A stretch of DNA of 64,000 nucleotides, taken from assembly GCA_034440615.1 (NCBI GenBank), contig JAOTOM010003849.1, forward strand, positions 62,001 to 126,000. Direction: 5' to 3'. A model generated the notes under the pieces. It did no database searches. It was not told the origin of the DNA and saw only the letters and a program-made list of their open reading frames with translations. Of this stretch, positions 1-11,546 are shown in pieces; position 1 is the first letter of the stretch, and the number at the start of each line of letters is the position of its first letter. This DNA comes from Ashinkailepas kermadecensis (taxonomy: Eukaryota; Arthropoda; Thecostraca; Neolepadidae). The position numbers and the translations under genes are program-made.

Positions 1-885
1 ACAGTGGCTGCTCTCCGGGCTAGTGAGAGACACCACGGCGCAAGAGGTCGCGACTCCAGGAGACCCTCCAACAGACCCAGGACAGGCGGACTGGCTTCTC
101 CGTCCGCGGCGTGACCGTCGTGAGGCCAGTGCAATAGACGAGGTCGTCTGCGCCGGCGGCATGCGGCGTGGAGCCGAGCAGATCCGCGCGAGCGACAGCC
201 ACCGACCTCCCAGTGCCGTAACGTGGCACGACAACCCACGCCGCGCCCAACACGACACCGCCGTTAAAGCCGATTCTTATTGCTTTCCTCGCTTCTAATT
301 GGTCCATTAATTATGTGACAGAGAAATATGGCGCAGCGACGCGATACATCTGGCGGCGTGTAGCCGCTGTCATGTCACCTGGCGGACGCAGCGACACGGT
401 GTGCCACCAGTCGCCGTCGGGTCACGTGAGAGCGTCGCGACTCAGGTCACCAGGTGAACTACTCCGCCGCGCCCCGGCCGCCGCGTCACGTCACGCCAGG
501 TGGCCGCACGCCGCTGATGTGTCCCGGGTATGCTCCCCAGACCGCAATTCGATGGCTCCGATATGAGGCGAATTGTCGCGCCGCGAAGGCATTCGGGCGA
601 CTTATTATGCCGACTGACGCCGGAACAGTCGTGCTGGGAGCGGTTTATTTAGCCGTCGGCACGAATTTGATTCAGGTTACCGCGAAGCGAATCTACCGCG
701 CCAGGTCTCACAAATCACTTCTGTTCAGTCACACCCCCGAGGCGGTACTTCAGGAGTGATATATCCCGCGAGGAACTCTTTCGCTCTCTCCATATATCTC
801 ATCCTCTGTCTCTGTTAATCGAGCAGTCGATCTACCTATATATCTATCCTCATGTATATGCAGTTATATACCTAGCTAACTGTAT

Positions 886-890
<5 letters not shown>
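1..890. other. Unique GC-rich sequence, no gene recognised
   Basis: GC-rich, non-repetitive DNA with short open frames on both strands but no recognisable protein motif or splice-bounded exon. A segment near 565-680 mixes GC-rich sequence with TTATTA/TTTATTTA stretches, as seen in other unique islands of this window. No function is assigned. Confidence 0.4.
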
Positions 891-962
<72 letters not shown>

Positions 963-993
963 GCGTTTGTGTGTGCGTGTGTGCGTGTGTGTA
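891..993. repeat. (AT)n microsatellite followed by GT-rich tail
   Basis: Uninterrupted AT alternation at 891-959, then AAATGCG and a GT-rich stretch to about 993. The array at 1251-1332 has the same AT-then-GT organisation. Confidence 0.95.
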
Positions 994-1246
994 CACCAGC
1001 GGATCCAGTGTAAGCCAATACGGTCATGGCCATGGCATTTGTCCAGAAAGTGTAAGGGCAGTCACTCATGTGGTCCCCTTTTTGGGACATGCTAAATATC
1101 ATTGCTGAATACCGCCAACACGTCTCGCTCTCCGGACCGAAATGAATTATACGACCGCGCAGCATCTCTCTGACCATCTCGCAACAACCTGTTTTCCCAA
1201 CTAGCCGCCACGATTTGGCACTTTGTCGAAGTTTGCCAAAAACTAC

Positions 1247-1250
<4 letters not shown>

Positions 1251-1306
<56 letters not shown>

Positions 1307-1332
1307 GTGTGTGTACATGTATGTATGTGTGT
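1251..1332. repeat. (TA)n microsatellite with GT-rich tail
   Basis: Alternating TA to about 1303, then AAATGTGTGTG and ATGT-rich sequence. Same orientation and layout as 891-993, about 260 bp away. Confidence 0.95.
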
Positions 1333-1384
1333 TAGTTAGGGTGGAATGAGAAATTGTGAGAACACAGAACAATGGGAGCATAAT

Positions 1385-2010
1385 TTTATCGCGATGTTTC
1401 GGCTCACGCTTTTATCAAGCTAAATCCCAGATGATGTGCATGCATGTGGATGTTTAACATCTGTCGTTTTCTCAACGCAGGTCACGAGACGGAAATTATA
1501 CCGTGCTTGCCTGCGCTGACACTGAACAAACTAAATAGTGAAGTAGTCAATTGAAAACGAACTAACAACGAAATAAGTACGACAAAAGTGATGTTGAATC
1601 TATCAGTTTGCAGCATGTTCCACAATTAGTTGCGCTACAGCACTTGCAATCCTGAAAGTCCCTGAAATACCATTGGTACCCTGTGGCAATATGAGTGAAT
1701 TCCACCGCCGTCCTACACGCTTTCCCAAGTCCACAACTAACAGCAGATGCTCTCTCCAATTTGGGAGATGGCCTTCTACGTCGATATGTGCCACCATAGC
1801 ATTAGAAAGTATGTGATATCGGAAGTCTGGACGATGTCCCGTAATAGCCCCTGGCCCCCGCCCGGTTTCCCCAAAGTAGCTTTTTCAACATCCTTCTGCG
1901 CAAGGAAATTTGTAGACAATGCTTTTCACATTGCGGATCTCTTTCCTGGTCATGTTTTTGATATCGACCACCGCTGAATGACTGATGTTAACTTTGTCTT
2001 TTACGAACCG
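1385..2010 (-). mobile_element. Penelope-like element 3' fragment with decayed GIY-YIG domain
   Basis: The minus strand reads, in one frame from about 1985 to 1757, a linker and then SIVYKFPCAEGC, a TGA stop, KSYFGETGR, and further on NAMVAHIDVEGHLPNW. These match the IVYKIPC..C and Y(I/V)GETGR signatures and the A.V.HL...GH..W block of the GIY-YIG endonuclease that ends Penelope-like retroelement proteins. Just after LPNW (about 1757) a 1-nt shift moves the reading to ERASAVSCGLGKACRTAVEFTHIA, the usual continuation. Downstream, at about 1415-1385 in minus orientation, the non-coding end contains GCTTGATAAAAGCGTGAGCC and GAAACATCGCG, typical of the tail of these elements. The reverse transcriptase was not found upstream, so this is a truncated dead copy. 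Seen: motifs, stop, frameshift. Inferred: family and boundaries. Confidence 0.75.
1603..1985 (-). pseudogene. GIY-YIG endonuclease domain remnant (Penelope-like)
   Basis: Coding part of the Penelope-like fragment. The cysteine pair around FPCAEGC, the YFGETGR block and the HLPNW block remain. An in-frame TGA between the cysteine motif and the KSYFGETGR block, and a 1-nt frameshift after HLPNW, inactivate it. The usual RL..H helix after GETGR is poorly kept (ITGH). Confidence 0.7.
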
Positions 2011-2106
2011 GGAGATGGTGACAGCTCCCAGCTGAAACCAGCCTAACCCACAGTAGTAGATAACCCTTCAAACCATTTCCAACTCAGCTAAGTTCATCGC
2101 AACGCT

Positions 2107-2280
2107 GCTCTACATCTGCAGTCCGGCCTCGTTCAGTTCAGATGTGTTCCAGAATAGGATTTGGCTCATCCCGATGCAATACATCGCAGCCCAGCTCTAC
2201 ATCTGCAGTCCATCCAAGCTCAGTTCAGATGTGTTCCGGAATAAGATTCAGCTCATCCTGATGCAAGGCAGCGTAACCTA
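2107..2280. repeat. Two-copy direct repeat, about 86 bp
   Basis: GCTCTACATCTGCAGTCC begins each copy (about 2107 and 2193), and both continue through CAGTTCAGATGTGTTCC and CTCATCC(C/T)GATGCAA. Moderately diverged tandem duplication. No coding signal. Confidence 0.85.
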
Positions 2281-2639
2281 TTCTAGTCTGGTCTAGCACA
2301 CGTCACCTAGACTAAACCAGGGCTTCATCTGGTGACATGGAGGCACGCGAATCATGCACACATCCAAGGTACTGACAGGAGATAAATACGCTGATGTAAT
2401 CGTAAACCACCAGGATTGCAGGAGTATACCGTGTCCCGGTAGTGAAACACTGGCAACACGAAACATGTCTGACATCGTGCCCAAGGTGGACGGAATCACG
2501 GTATGTGAATATCATGTTTCATGTCAATATCTGCAGCCTGTCGATGTATGAGCTGAGTGTCATGGTGTGCTCTATAACTGCGCAGACGTCTAGCATCTTC
2601 GATCCTTCCCCTGAATGGATATGGTTCGATCAAAATGTA

Positions 2640-2851
2640 TATAACCCGTTTACCATCGCACATGGCAAATCGTCCCTTTGTTTATTGGGTGATTCACGAC
2701 GCACTTTATTCACATTCACGGCTAATGGCGACGCCCACACTGCTTCGCCGGTGGGCCGCGGGTTTGGAAAATGTCCCGAGCGGTGCGAGTATTGAACCCG
2801 GTACCTTTGGTACCCAGAGCTCAACACCTTAATCACTCGGTCATCCCCGCC
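2640..2851 (-). mobile_element. tRNA-derived SINE with Ser/Leu-tRNA-like head
   Basis: On the minus strand, 2851-2781 reads GGGGATGACCGAGTGATTAA, close to the A-box of tRNA-Ser/Leu (TGGCCGAGTGGTTAAGG), then GGGTTCAATACTCGC as a B-box. The acceptor stem does not pair cleanly, so it is not a functional tRNA. The body runs down to about 2640 and contains CGTCGTGAATCACCCAATAA (about 2702-2683). That part resembles the tail of the SINE at 61778-61941. Target duplication not identified, so the left edge is approximate. Confidence 0.6.
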
Positions 2852-3099
2852 CGGCGAATTATTCCTGCACCAATCGATAATATGGGATACTTTATTTCGT
2901 TTGGGATTACTTACGTGCGTTGCCGCGAATCAAATTCGTCTGAATTTGATAACTCCTGCAGCAAGACTCGAACTAATCACGGACGTTATGCTGGTCTTCT
3001 GGGAATTCCTAGCCATGGAGAGCGGTTGGGATAGATTCCCACTTGCGCTCCTGATCCACCTGATCGCTCCCGACGCATTTCACATTGGAAGGACGATAA
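2852..3099. other. Unique sequence, nothing recognised
   Basis: Low-copy sequence between the SINE and a 24-bp array. Open frames here run into the array and have no recognisable motif. Confidence 0.4.
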
Positions 3100-3293
3100 A
3101 TCCTGCGACAGCACATCACACAGAATCCTGCGTAACACATTACACAGTATTCTGCGTAACACATAGCACAGCATCTTGCATAACACATAGCACAGTATCC
3201 TGCGTAGCACATAACACAGCATCCTGCGTAGCACACAGCAGACTATCCTGCGTAACACATAGCACAGTATCCTGCGTAGCACATAGCACAGGG
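3100..3293. repeat. 24-bp minisatellite, about 8 copies
   Basis: Core TCCTGCGTAACACATAGCAC recurs at 3126, 3150, 3174, 3198, 3222, 3246 and 3270. Because 24 is a multiple of 3, it produces an 8-residue peptide repeat rich in cysteine in spurious minus frames. Confidence 0.95.
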
Positions 3294-3638
3294 AGGATCC
3301 CGCGAGGGGGAAGTCGCACATCTCACAACTTCGGAGGTTTCCATCAGGTTAATCTGGGTTGGCTGAAGTCAGCGGATCAGAATGCAGCGGCGCTGGGGAT
3401 AAATCGGCGTGCCGACATCACCATCGCGCAACATTATCTGACGAATCGCAACCAAATCATGTGCTTGGATGTCACATGCCTCAATCTCATGACGAGTAGT
3501 GGAACGTTTTGTACTCCTGAGGGTCGCGTCGGATCTGATCTTGCCCTCGGTGGCAATAATGTTTGCCTTGACCTCGTGTGTTTGCCATGACGAATATTAC
3601 TCGTGACTGGTCATTGGGACAGAAGGCTGGTCGGACAT
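3294..3638. other. Unique spacer, no gene seen
   Basis: About 345 bp between two minisatellites. A plus-strand open frame extends through it, but it originates in the flanking 24-bp array and shows no domain. Confidence 0.4.
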
Positions 3639-4348
3639 CATGGGTCGCATCACACTGTGTACTCATACTACGTACTGATACTCTGCACCTTCCATGGGTC
3701 GCATGACACTGGGTACTCATACTGCGTACTGATACTCTGCACCTTCCATGGGTCGCATCACACTGTGTACTCATACTACGTACTGATACTCTGCACCTTC
3801 CATGGGTCGCATGACACTGTGTACTCCTACTACGTACTGATACTCTGCACCTTCCATGGGTCGCATCACACTGTGTACTCATACTACGTACTGATACTCT
3901 GCACCTTCCATGGGTCGCATGACACTGTGTACTCATACTACGTACTGATACTCTGCACTTCCATGGGTCGCTTGACACTGCGTACTCATACTACGTACTG
4001 ATACTCTGCACCTTCCATGGGTCGCTTGACACTGCGTACTCCTATTGCATACTGATATTCCGTACCTCCCATGGGTCGCATGACACTGGGTACTCCTACT
4101 ACATACTGATACTCCGTACCTTCCATAGGTCACATGACGCTATGTATTCCTACTACGTACTAATACTCCGTACCTTCCATGGGTTGCATGCCACTTTTTA
4201 CTCCCACTGCGTACTGATACACTGTACCTTCCATGGGTCGCATGACGCTATATACTCCTACTACGTATTGACACTCCGTACCTCCCATAGGTCACATCGC
4301 ACTGTGCACTCCTACTGCGTACTGGCAGTTTGTACCTTCCATGGGCGC
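3639..4348. repeat. 54-bp minisatellite, about 13 copies, dimeric at its left end
   Basis: CATGGGTCGC starts units at 3639, 3693, 3747 and onward. In the left part, units carrying ATCACACTG alternate with units carrying ATGACACTG, giving a 108-bp dimer. Units diverge toward the right end (about 4050-4348). The period is a multiple of 3, so spurious 18-residue peptide repeats are open on both strands. Confidence 0.95.
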
Positions 4349-5380
4349 CGCCACCACGGGGGTTGATGAGAGAGAGCCCTGCAACAATTTGAACTTTGAC
4401 ACTAAGCCTAACGGATGGAGGAGAAATTGACATAGAACCTGCAATATAACGTCCAAACCAGCTCACCGTGATACAGTTCATGGTCCCTTCCTGCATAGTT
4501 GCTACGACAACTGTGCAAGGATCTGACAGCGGATAGTTCTTATCGGGACATGAGTTGCAAACATCTCTCACGATTGGCAGAGACTGCTGACATCTATCGG
4601 ACTTTCAGTCACGTTTCAGAACCATGCGTAATCCTGTCGAGTCTGAGATTGCAATTATCACGACATGCTCTAACTGGTCAATCGAAGTTTTTTCTTCTCA
4701 CGAATGCGTTTCCCAAGGCGCGGCTATTTTGGAGGGCCCTTCGCCAGTACTCTCCTCGGTCCTAGCATGGTGGGCGAAGGCGGTGACATTCAGTCAACAT
4801 CACAAGTGTCGGTGCAAATCGAAGCAAAAATCAACACGCAACATCCACAGCAAACTCATATTTTCAGCCAGAATATCAATCAGGCAAGTCGACCTTGACT
4901 GCGCCATTATTATTCATCCAGGGTGGTGGACCGCAAAGTCAGGGTAGGCACGGACTGGCTGTCTTCACCTGGTGTGCACATGTCTACAGCATGCCCTAAT
5001 GCAAATCCAAATGTACACAGCCAAGCAACGATGGCATCCTGGAGATGCTGATGTTCTGCTGCTGCTTTCCTCATAAACTGACAAGTCTCTAGCTCTGCTC
5101 TGTAAGACATGGCAGGAGTTCATTGCTCAATTTAACAACTGAAGTCATTTAATATTCAGATATGCCAATTTGACAAATATATTAAACACTTCCACTTACC
5201 AGTTCCCTTAAATGGCCCGGAACGTGATGAAATCGGGTCGTTTCTCCGAGGGGCGAAATGATGTATTAAGTCTGCACCCTAATTACTGTGCCATGAATCG
5301 TCACCGGCTCTAGCCAGCGTTACATGAAATTCTCACAAATCCACGGGAAAGATAGCATCGCAGCACCTCGAATGCTAACG
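4349..5380. other. Unique sequence, no gene recognised
   Basis: About 1 kb of mixed-composition sequence. Short open frames only, no protein motif, no tRNA-like or transposon terminus detected. Confidence 0.4.
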
Positions 5381-5547
5381 GTATCGCCGTGCAGGCCCGC
5401 ACTGAAGACACCGCCGCCACACACCGAACTGATATATCCGCTGCGGTGTCACTGCACAACTGGTGTATCGCCGTGCAGGCCCGCACTGAAGACACCGCCG
5501 CCACACACCGAACTGATGTATCCGCTGCGGTGTCACTGCACACTTGG
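5381..5547. repeat. 83-bp tandem duplication, 2 copies
   Basis: GTATCGCCGTGCAGGCCCGC begins copies at 5381 and 5464. The two are nearly identical, which indicates a recent duplication. Confidence 0.95.
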
Positions 5548-5798
5548 TGTACAGCACATCCATCAGACGGTTTACGGCTGACAAACGACACCGACCGAAT
5601 CATACGTCACTGCGTCATTACGTCATTACGCGGGCCACTCGCCGCCCGCGGTCTGTTGTGCGGGCCGCCGCAGTCAGCTGAGTTAGCTGAGTCAGCTGAG
5701 TCGCACGCTACACCACCAACCACCGACCGCCCTCCGTGGAGGTCCGCGTACGACGCAGCGAGCCGCTCCCAGCAAATTCCTCAGTACCACGGACACAT

Positions 5799-5974
<176 letters not shown>

Positions 5975-6189
5975 AGTCTTACGCAACCATCGAAGTACTG
6001 CGTTCAGGGTTTCCCGCAATCACCAAGTGTCACTTGTTGATCCCGTGTTGATCGTAGCGCCATGACCCGGGTCAGGCTGCAATGTCCTGTTGACCCGCAC
6101 ACCGGGTGTGACCGGCACGACAACGGAGCTTGTAACGGGCATATGCAAGCTCACGTGACCTTGAAAAGCGTCCGGACTAGAGATGGGAT

Positions 6190-6930
6190 ATATAAGGGAC
6201 GAAAACCCGGTGGAAAAGCCCGGTCAGGACCTTCGGGCTTTTTGACCGATCTTTGGGATATTTAAAGGCCTTTCGACCGGTCTGTCAGCTCAGCATAACT
6301 AAAAAGATATATAAACATTACAAAAATAAACCCAATGATGATAATCATCATGCAGCTTGTGTGGCCATTTCAGGATTCCAGCAAGCGATAGTAGGATAGA
6401 CAATTTATATTGTTTTATAGTGTATTATCATGATGTTGGAAGGGGAAGAATAGTACAGCTTGAATTTCTTAATCTGATAGTAGTATGGTATTATTATTAG
6501 ATGCATGGCGCATTAATTTATGGACTATTGAATAGGGCATGAATCAATGTTTGGCAATCTTAATTTTGCTGTATCATTAGATTGAGGTAGTAATTAATGA
6601 GGATTGACCTATTAGTTTTAAAAGTTGCATTGTACCCATCATGTTGTTGCTACCAATACCTGCCAATTCAACAAAAAGTTGTGCTTGGATGTTTAATTTC
6701 AATTCATGTTCTGGTAGTGAAGGAGGTTTCCAAGTTGATGTGAAATACATATATCACCTTAATAAACAGGAAAAGCCAATAGCGCTACTTGATGTCCCAA
6801 AAGATGTCTCAACAATTGGCCTTTTTACCGGGCTTCAGTGCGTTCTGGCCGGGTCCAACTGGGCTTAGTCACAACAGCCCAGCCGGGCCCGGGCTTTGGT
6901 CCAAAAATATTGGTCATTTGTCACCTCTGA
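6190..6930. mobile_element. Possible non-autonomous hAT-like element with GC-rich ends
   Basis: The left end (from about 6181) reads AGAGATGGGATATATAAGGG then AAACCCGGTGGAAAAGCCCG. The right end, read in reverse complement from about 6929, is AGAGGTGACAAATGACCAAT then ACCAAAGCCCGGGCCC. The two ends therefore share AGAGRTG and (A)AAGCCCGG blocks in inverted orientation. The interior (about 6290-6810) is AT-rich with no transposase. No clean target duplication was found, and the right border abuts a minisatellite. Inference from general similarity to GC-ended hAT elements. Confidence 0.35.
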
Positions 6931-6933
6931 TCG

Positions 6934-7447
6934 CGACAGTGTCCTGCCGTGATACCGGAGCCAACACCACCGAGTGGCGACAGTGTCCTGCTTGATACCG
7001 GAGCCAACACCACCGAGTGGCGACAGTGTCCTGCTTGATACCGGAGCCAACACCACCGAGTGGCGACAGTGTCCGACCATGATACCGGAGCCAACACCAC
7101 CGAGTGGCGACAGTGTCCTGCCGTGATACCGGAGCCAACACCACCGAGTGGCGACAGTGTCCGGCCGTGATACCGGAGCCAACACCACCGAGTGGCGACA
7201 GTGTCCTGCCGTGATACCGGAGCCAACACCACCGAGTGGCGACAGTGTCCGACCATGATACCGGAGCCAACACCACCGAGTGGCAACAGTGTCCTGCTTG
7301 ATACCGGAGCCAACACCACCGAGTGGCCACAGCGGCGCGTGTGGCCGTGATACCGGAGCCAACACCACCGAGTGGCCACCGCGGCGCGTGTGGCCGTGAT
7401 ACCAGAGCCAACACCACAGAGTGGCCACCGCGGCGCGTGTGGCCGTC
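6934..7447. repeat. 43/44/49-bp minisatellite, about 11 copies
   Basis: Unit ends in CGGAGCCAACACCACCGAGT. The leading part varies as CGACAGTGTCCTGCCGTG, CGACAGTGTCCTGCTTG or CCACCGCGGCGCGTGTGG, giving units of 44, 43 and 49 bp. The 49-bp variant is confined to the right end, from about 7327 onward. Three minus frames are open throughout because the unit has no stop on that strand. Confidence 0.95.
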
Positions 7448-8356
7448 GAGTGTACGATGGCCGGTCAGACACAGGCCATCGTCTCCAAGTGGATCACGGC
7501 GCAAAAAGTAGTTTTGTCTGTTTCGGACGAGCTCGCTTCCGCACCAGTCAACCTCAGCGGAAGCGTAAAAACGTCCCGTCCGATGCATAATCGCAGTGGT
7601 GCAACACGATGTGCGGATGCGCGTCACTCACAGATAATGCGAACTGAATCAACAGCTGGGTATCAAGGCTGCGCTGTGGCCGATGGTTTGTTTTTTGGGG
7701 TTGCTAATGTCGCGCGATCTCGGCTCACTGAGGCAGGCAAATTATGCCAGAAAACTGTAAGTAGGTTCTGAAAATTGAATTTACTAGGACATTGAAAACA
7801 AGACTGCCGATCTCCCACCAAATCAGGGGGGGGGGGTCAGGTCCATATTTTCAGGACGTATTTTCAGATTGAACAGGGAAATGGCAACTTGGCATTAACA
7901 GGTTAGCAAACCAGAGAAGTTTGGACCCCTCTCCCTCCCCCTCCCCACCCGGAATCTCCAGCCATGATTGAAAGTACCGTTCCTGATTCCAGATAGCAAG
8001 CGGAAAAGAGAAACATCTTTGCAAACTGATGATAATTTAGCTGATAATACGGATAGGTAGCTGGATATATATATATATAAAATATACATATGAAAGTTTA
8101 GTCGTATTTGGGCATGTGTTTCAAAACATGCGCAAACCTACAAACTGAAAACTTATTGATGCAACTTTTTCATCGAACGTTGTCACATTATGGTTCCACT
8201 ATAGTGTGCCCTTGCTCTGACATAAACAGAGGCTACGACAATATATCCTCCCCGTAGATACTTCACTCCCATTTTCTTTTCTCCTTTGGGAATTGCCTTC
8301 CCATGTATTGGCTAGTGCATAAATGGAGTTATTCCTCTGGTCCAAGGCATCACTTA
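7448..8356. other. Unique sequence with short poly-G and AT runs
   Basis: Contains an 11-G run (7826-7836) and a short AT tract (about 8066-8079). No gene or mobile element recognised. Confidence 0.45.
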
Positions 8357-8530
8357 GTTGACAGAGTGCCAGCCACTGTCGTCCTAGTGCACCTGAATTG
8401 TGTAAGTATTGGGAGTTGACAGAGTGCCAGCCACTGGTCCTAGTGCACCTGCATTGTGTAAGTATAGGGAGTTGACAGAGTGCCAGCCACTGTCGTCCTA
8501 GTGCACCTGAATTGTGTAAGTATTGGGAGC
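8357..8530. repeat. 56-58-bp minisatellite, 3 copies
   Basis: GTTGACAGAGTGCCAGCCAC starts copies at 8357, 8415 and 8471. The middle copy lacks a couple of bases after CCACTG. Confidence 0.95.
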
Positions 8531-8949
8531 AGAACAAAATGGGCCCATTTACAAGCTGGACATCGTTCCACCAGCACGTCGAAACTTAACACAAAATAGA
8601 TCCACTGAAAGGTAACGGTCGGAAAGGATCCGGATTAAGCATCCCTGTATAATTCACTGGCATTCTCCCTTTGATGTCCAATCTACAAGGAATAGCTGCA
8701 CTTGCACACTTTCTAGTTGCTGTGTATTTGGCCGGAGTTAGTACCTAACTTAACGTTCATCTCTTGACTACAAGGGCCCAAAATCAGCCAAAACAGCCTA
8801 ACTTTTACCTTAAACATCCGCGCAGACGGACCCCTCGAGACGATCCAGTGGCGAACTCGGCTCCACAGGCTCAAACACACCACTACCGTCTGCTACACCC
8901 CTACCGCTTTCCACTGCAATCGTAAATGCTGTCGGCCGTCACGTGTCTG
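8531..8949. other. Unique sequence, no gene seen
   Basis: About 420 bp between two minisatellites with no recognisable coding, tRNA or transposon signal. Confidence 0.4.
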
Positions 8950-9390
8950 GCCAGTTGAGAGCAGACCCGCCACGTTGAGACCGTCGGTCGGGTCTAGCAC
9001 CCGCCACGTGTCGGGCAGTTCAGCAGACCCGCCACGTGTCGGATCAGTTCAGCAGACCCGCGACGTGTCGGGTCAGTTCAGCAGACCCGCCACGTGTCGG
9101 TCAGTTCAGCAGACCCGCGACGTGTCGGGTCAGTTCAGAGCAGACCCGCCACGTGTCGGGTCAGTTCAGAGCAGACCCGCCACGTGTCGGGTCAGTTCAG
9201 CAGACCCGCCACGTGTCGGGTCAGTTCAGAGCAGACCCGCCACGTGTCGGGTCAGTTCAGCAGACCCGCCACGTGTCGGGTCAGTTCAGCAGACCCGCGA
9301 CGTGTCGGGTAAGTTCAGAGCAGACCCGCCACGTGTCGGATCAGTTCAGCAGACCCGCCACGTGTCGGGTCAGTTCAGCAGACCCGACTC
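8950..9390. repeat. 29/31-bp minisatellite with CACGTG in each unit
   Basis: Core CAGACCCGCCACGTGTCGGG followed by TCAGTTCAG. An optional extra AG distinguishes 31-bp from 29-bp units, and the two lengths alternate in runs. Many units carry GCCACGTGTC, some GCGACGTGTC. About 14 copies. Confidence 0.95.
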
Positions 9391-9473
9391 GACCGCCTGC
9401 AATTGGCGTCAATCGGTGACAACTGGGAAGCTGCCCCACCGAGAGCCGCCGGCGGCCCGGCAATACCCGCTCC

Positions 9474-11546
9474 CGTGTCAGGGTGTCGGCCCTGTGACAG
9501 GGTGTCGGCCCTGTGACAGGGTGTCGGCCCTGTGACAGGGTGTCGGCCCTGTGGCAGGGTGTCGGCCCCGTGACAGGGTGTCGGCCCCGTGACAGGGTGT
9601 CGGCCCTGTGACAGGGTGTCGGCCCTGTGACAGGGTGTCGGCCCTGTGACAGGGTGTCGGCCCCGTGACAGGGTGTCGGCCCTGTGACAGGGTGTCGGCC
9701 TTGTGACATGGTGTCGGCCCCGTGACAGGGTGTCGGCCCCGTGACAGGGTGTCGGCCCCGTGACAGGGTGTCGGCCCTGTGACAGGGTGTCGGCCCCGTG
9801 ACAGGGTGTCGGCCCCATGACAGGGTGTCGGCCCCGTGACAGGGTGTCGGCCCTGTGACAGGGTGTCGGCCCCGTGACAGGGTGTCGGCCCTGTGACAGG
9901 GTGTCGGCACTGTGACAGGGTGTCGGCATTGTGACAGGGTGTCGGCCCCGTGACAGGGTGTCGGCCCTGTGACAGGGTGTCGGCCCCGTGACAGGGTGTC
10001 GGCCCTGTGGCGGGGTGTCGGCCCTGTGACGGGGTGTCGGCCCTGTGACAGGGTGTCGGCCCCGTGACGGGGTGTCGGCCCCGTGACGGGGTGTCGGCCC
10101 CGTGACAGGGTGTCGGCCCTGTGACAGGGTGTCGGCACTGTGACAGGGTGTCGGCATTGTGACAGGGTGTCGGCCCCGTGACAGGGTGTCGGCCCCGTGA
10201 CAGGGTGTCGGCCCCGTGACAGGGTGTCGGCCCCGTGACAGGGTGTCGGCCCTGTGGCAGGGTGTCGGCCCTGTGACAGGGTGTCGGCCCTGTGACAGGG
10301 TGTCGGCCCCGTGACAGGGTGTCGGCCCCGTGACAGGGTGTCGGCCCCGTGACAGGGTGTCGGCCCTGTGGCAGGGTGTCGGCCCTGTGACAGGGTGTCG
10401 GCCCCGTGACAGGGTGTCGGCCCCGTGACAGGGTGTCGGCCCCGTGACAGGGTGTCGGCCCCTGTGACAGGGTGTCGGCCCCGTGACAGGGTGTCGGCCC
10501 TGTGACAGGATGTCGGCCCCGTGACAGGGTGTCGGCCCTGTGACAGGGTGTCGGCCCTGTGACAGGGTGTCGGCCCTGTGACAGGGTGTCGGCCCTGTGA
10601 CAGGGTGTCGGCCCCGTGACAGGATGTCTGCCCTGTGACAGGGTGTCGGCCCCGTGACAGGGTGTCGGCCCTGTGACAGGGTGTCGGCCCCGTGACAGGG
10701 TGTCGGCCCTGTGACAGGGTGTCGGCCCCGTGACAGGGTGTCGGCCCCGTGACAGGGTGTCGGCCCTGTGACAGGGTGTCGGCCCTGTGACAGGGTGTCG
10801 GCCCCGTGACAGGGTGTCGGCCCTGTGGCAGGGTGTCGGCCCTGTGACAGGGTGTCGGCCCTGTGACAGGGTGTCGGCCCCGTGACAGGGTGTCGGCCCC
10901 GTGACAGGGTGTCGGCCCCGTGACAGGGTGTCGGCCCTGTGACAGGGTGTCGGCACTGTGACAGGGTGTCGGCATTGTGACAGGGTGTCGGCCCCGTGAC
11001 AGGGTGTCGGCCCCGTGACAGGGTGTCGGCCCTGTGGCAGGGTGTCGGCCCTGTGACAGGGTATCGGCCCTGTGACAGGGTGTCGGCCCCGTGACAGGGT
11101 GTCGGCCCCGTGACAGGGTGTCGGCCCTGTGACAGGGTGTCGGCCCCGTGACAGGGTGTCGGCCCTGTGGCAGGGTGTCGGCCCTGTGACAGGGTGTCGG
11201 CCCTGTGACAGGGTGTCGGCCCTGTGACAGGGTGTCGGCCCTGTGACAGGGTGTCGGCCCTGTGACAGGGTGTCGGCCCCGTGACAGGGTGTCGGCCCCG
11301 TGACAGGGTGTCGGCCCCGTGACAGGGTGTCGGCCCTGTGACAGGGTGTCGGCCCTGTGACAGGGTGTCGGCCCCGTGACAGGGTGTCGGCCCCGTGACA
11401 GGGTGTCGGCCCCGTGACAGGGTGTCGGCACTGTGACAGGGTGCCGGCATTGTGACAGGGTGTCGGCCCCGTGACAGGGTGTCGGCCCTGTGACAGGGTG
11501 TCGGCCCCGTGACAGGGTGTCGGCCCCGTGACAGGGTGTCGGCACT
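9474..11546. repeat. 19-bp minisatellite, about 108 copies (2.07 kb)
   Basis: Unit GTGTCGGCCCTGTGACAGG, 19 bp. The main variation is C/T at one site (CCCCGTG or CCCTGTG), with rarer GTGGCAG, GTGACGG, GGCACT and GGCATT variants. The CCCTGTGACAGGG part is an inverted repeat around a central G. The minus strand of the unit contains no stop triplet, so all three minus frames stay open for up to 770 codons. These are not genes. Confidence 0.98.

Noticed and set aside
2781..2851. Functional tRNA-Ser or tRNA-Leu gene
   Set aside because: Acceptor stem does not pair and the variable arm is improper. Treated as a SINE head.
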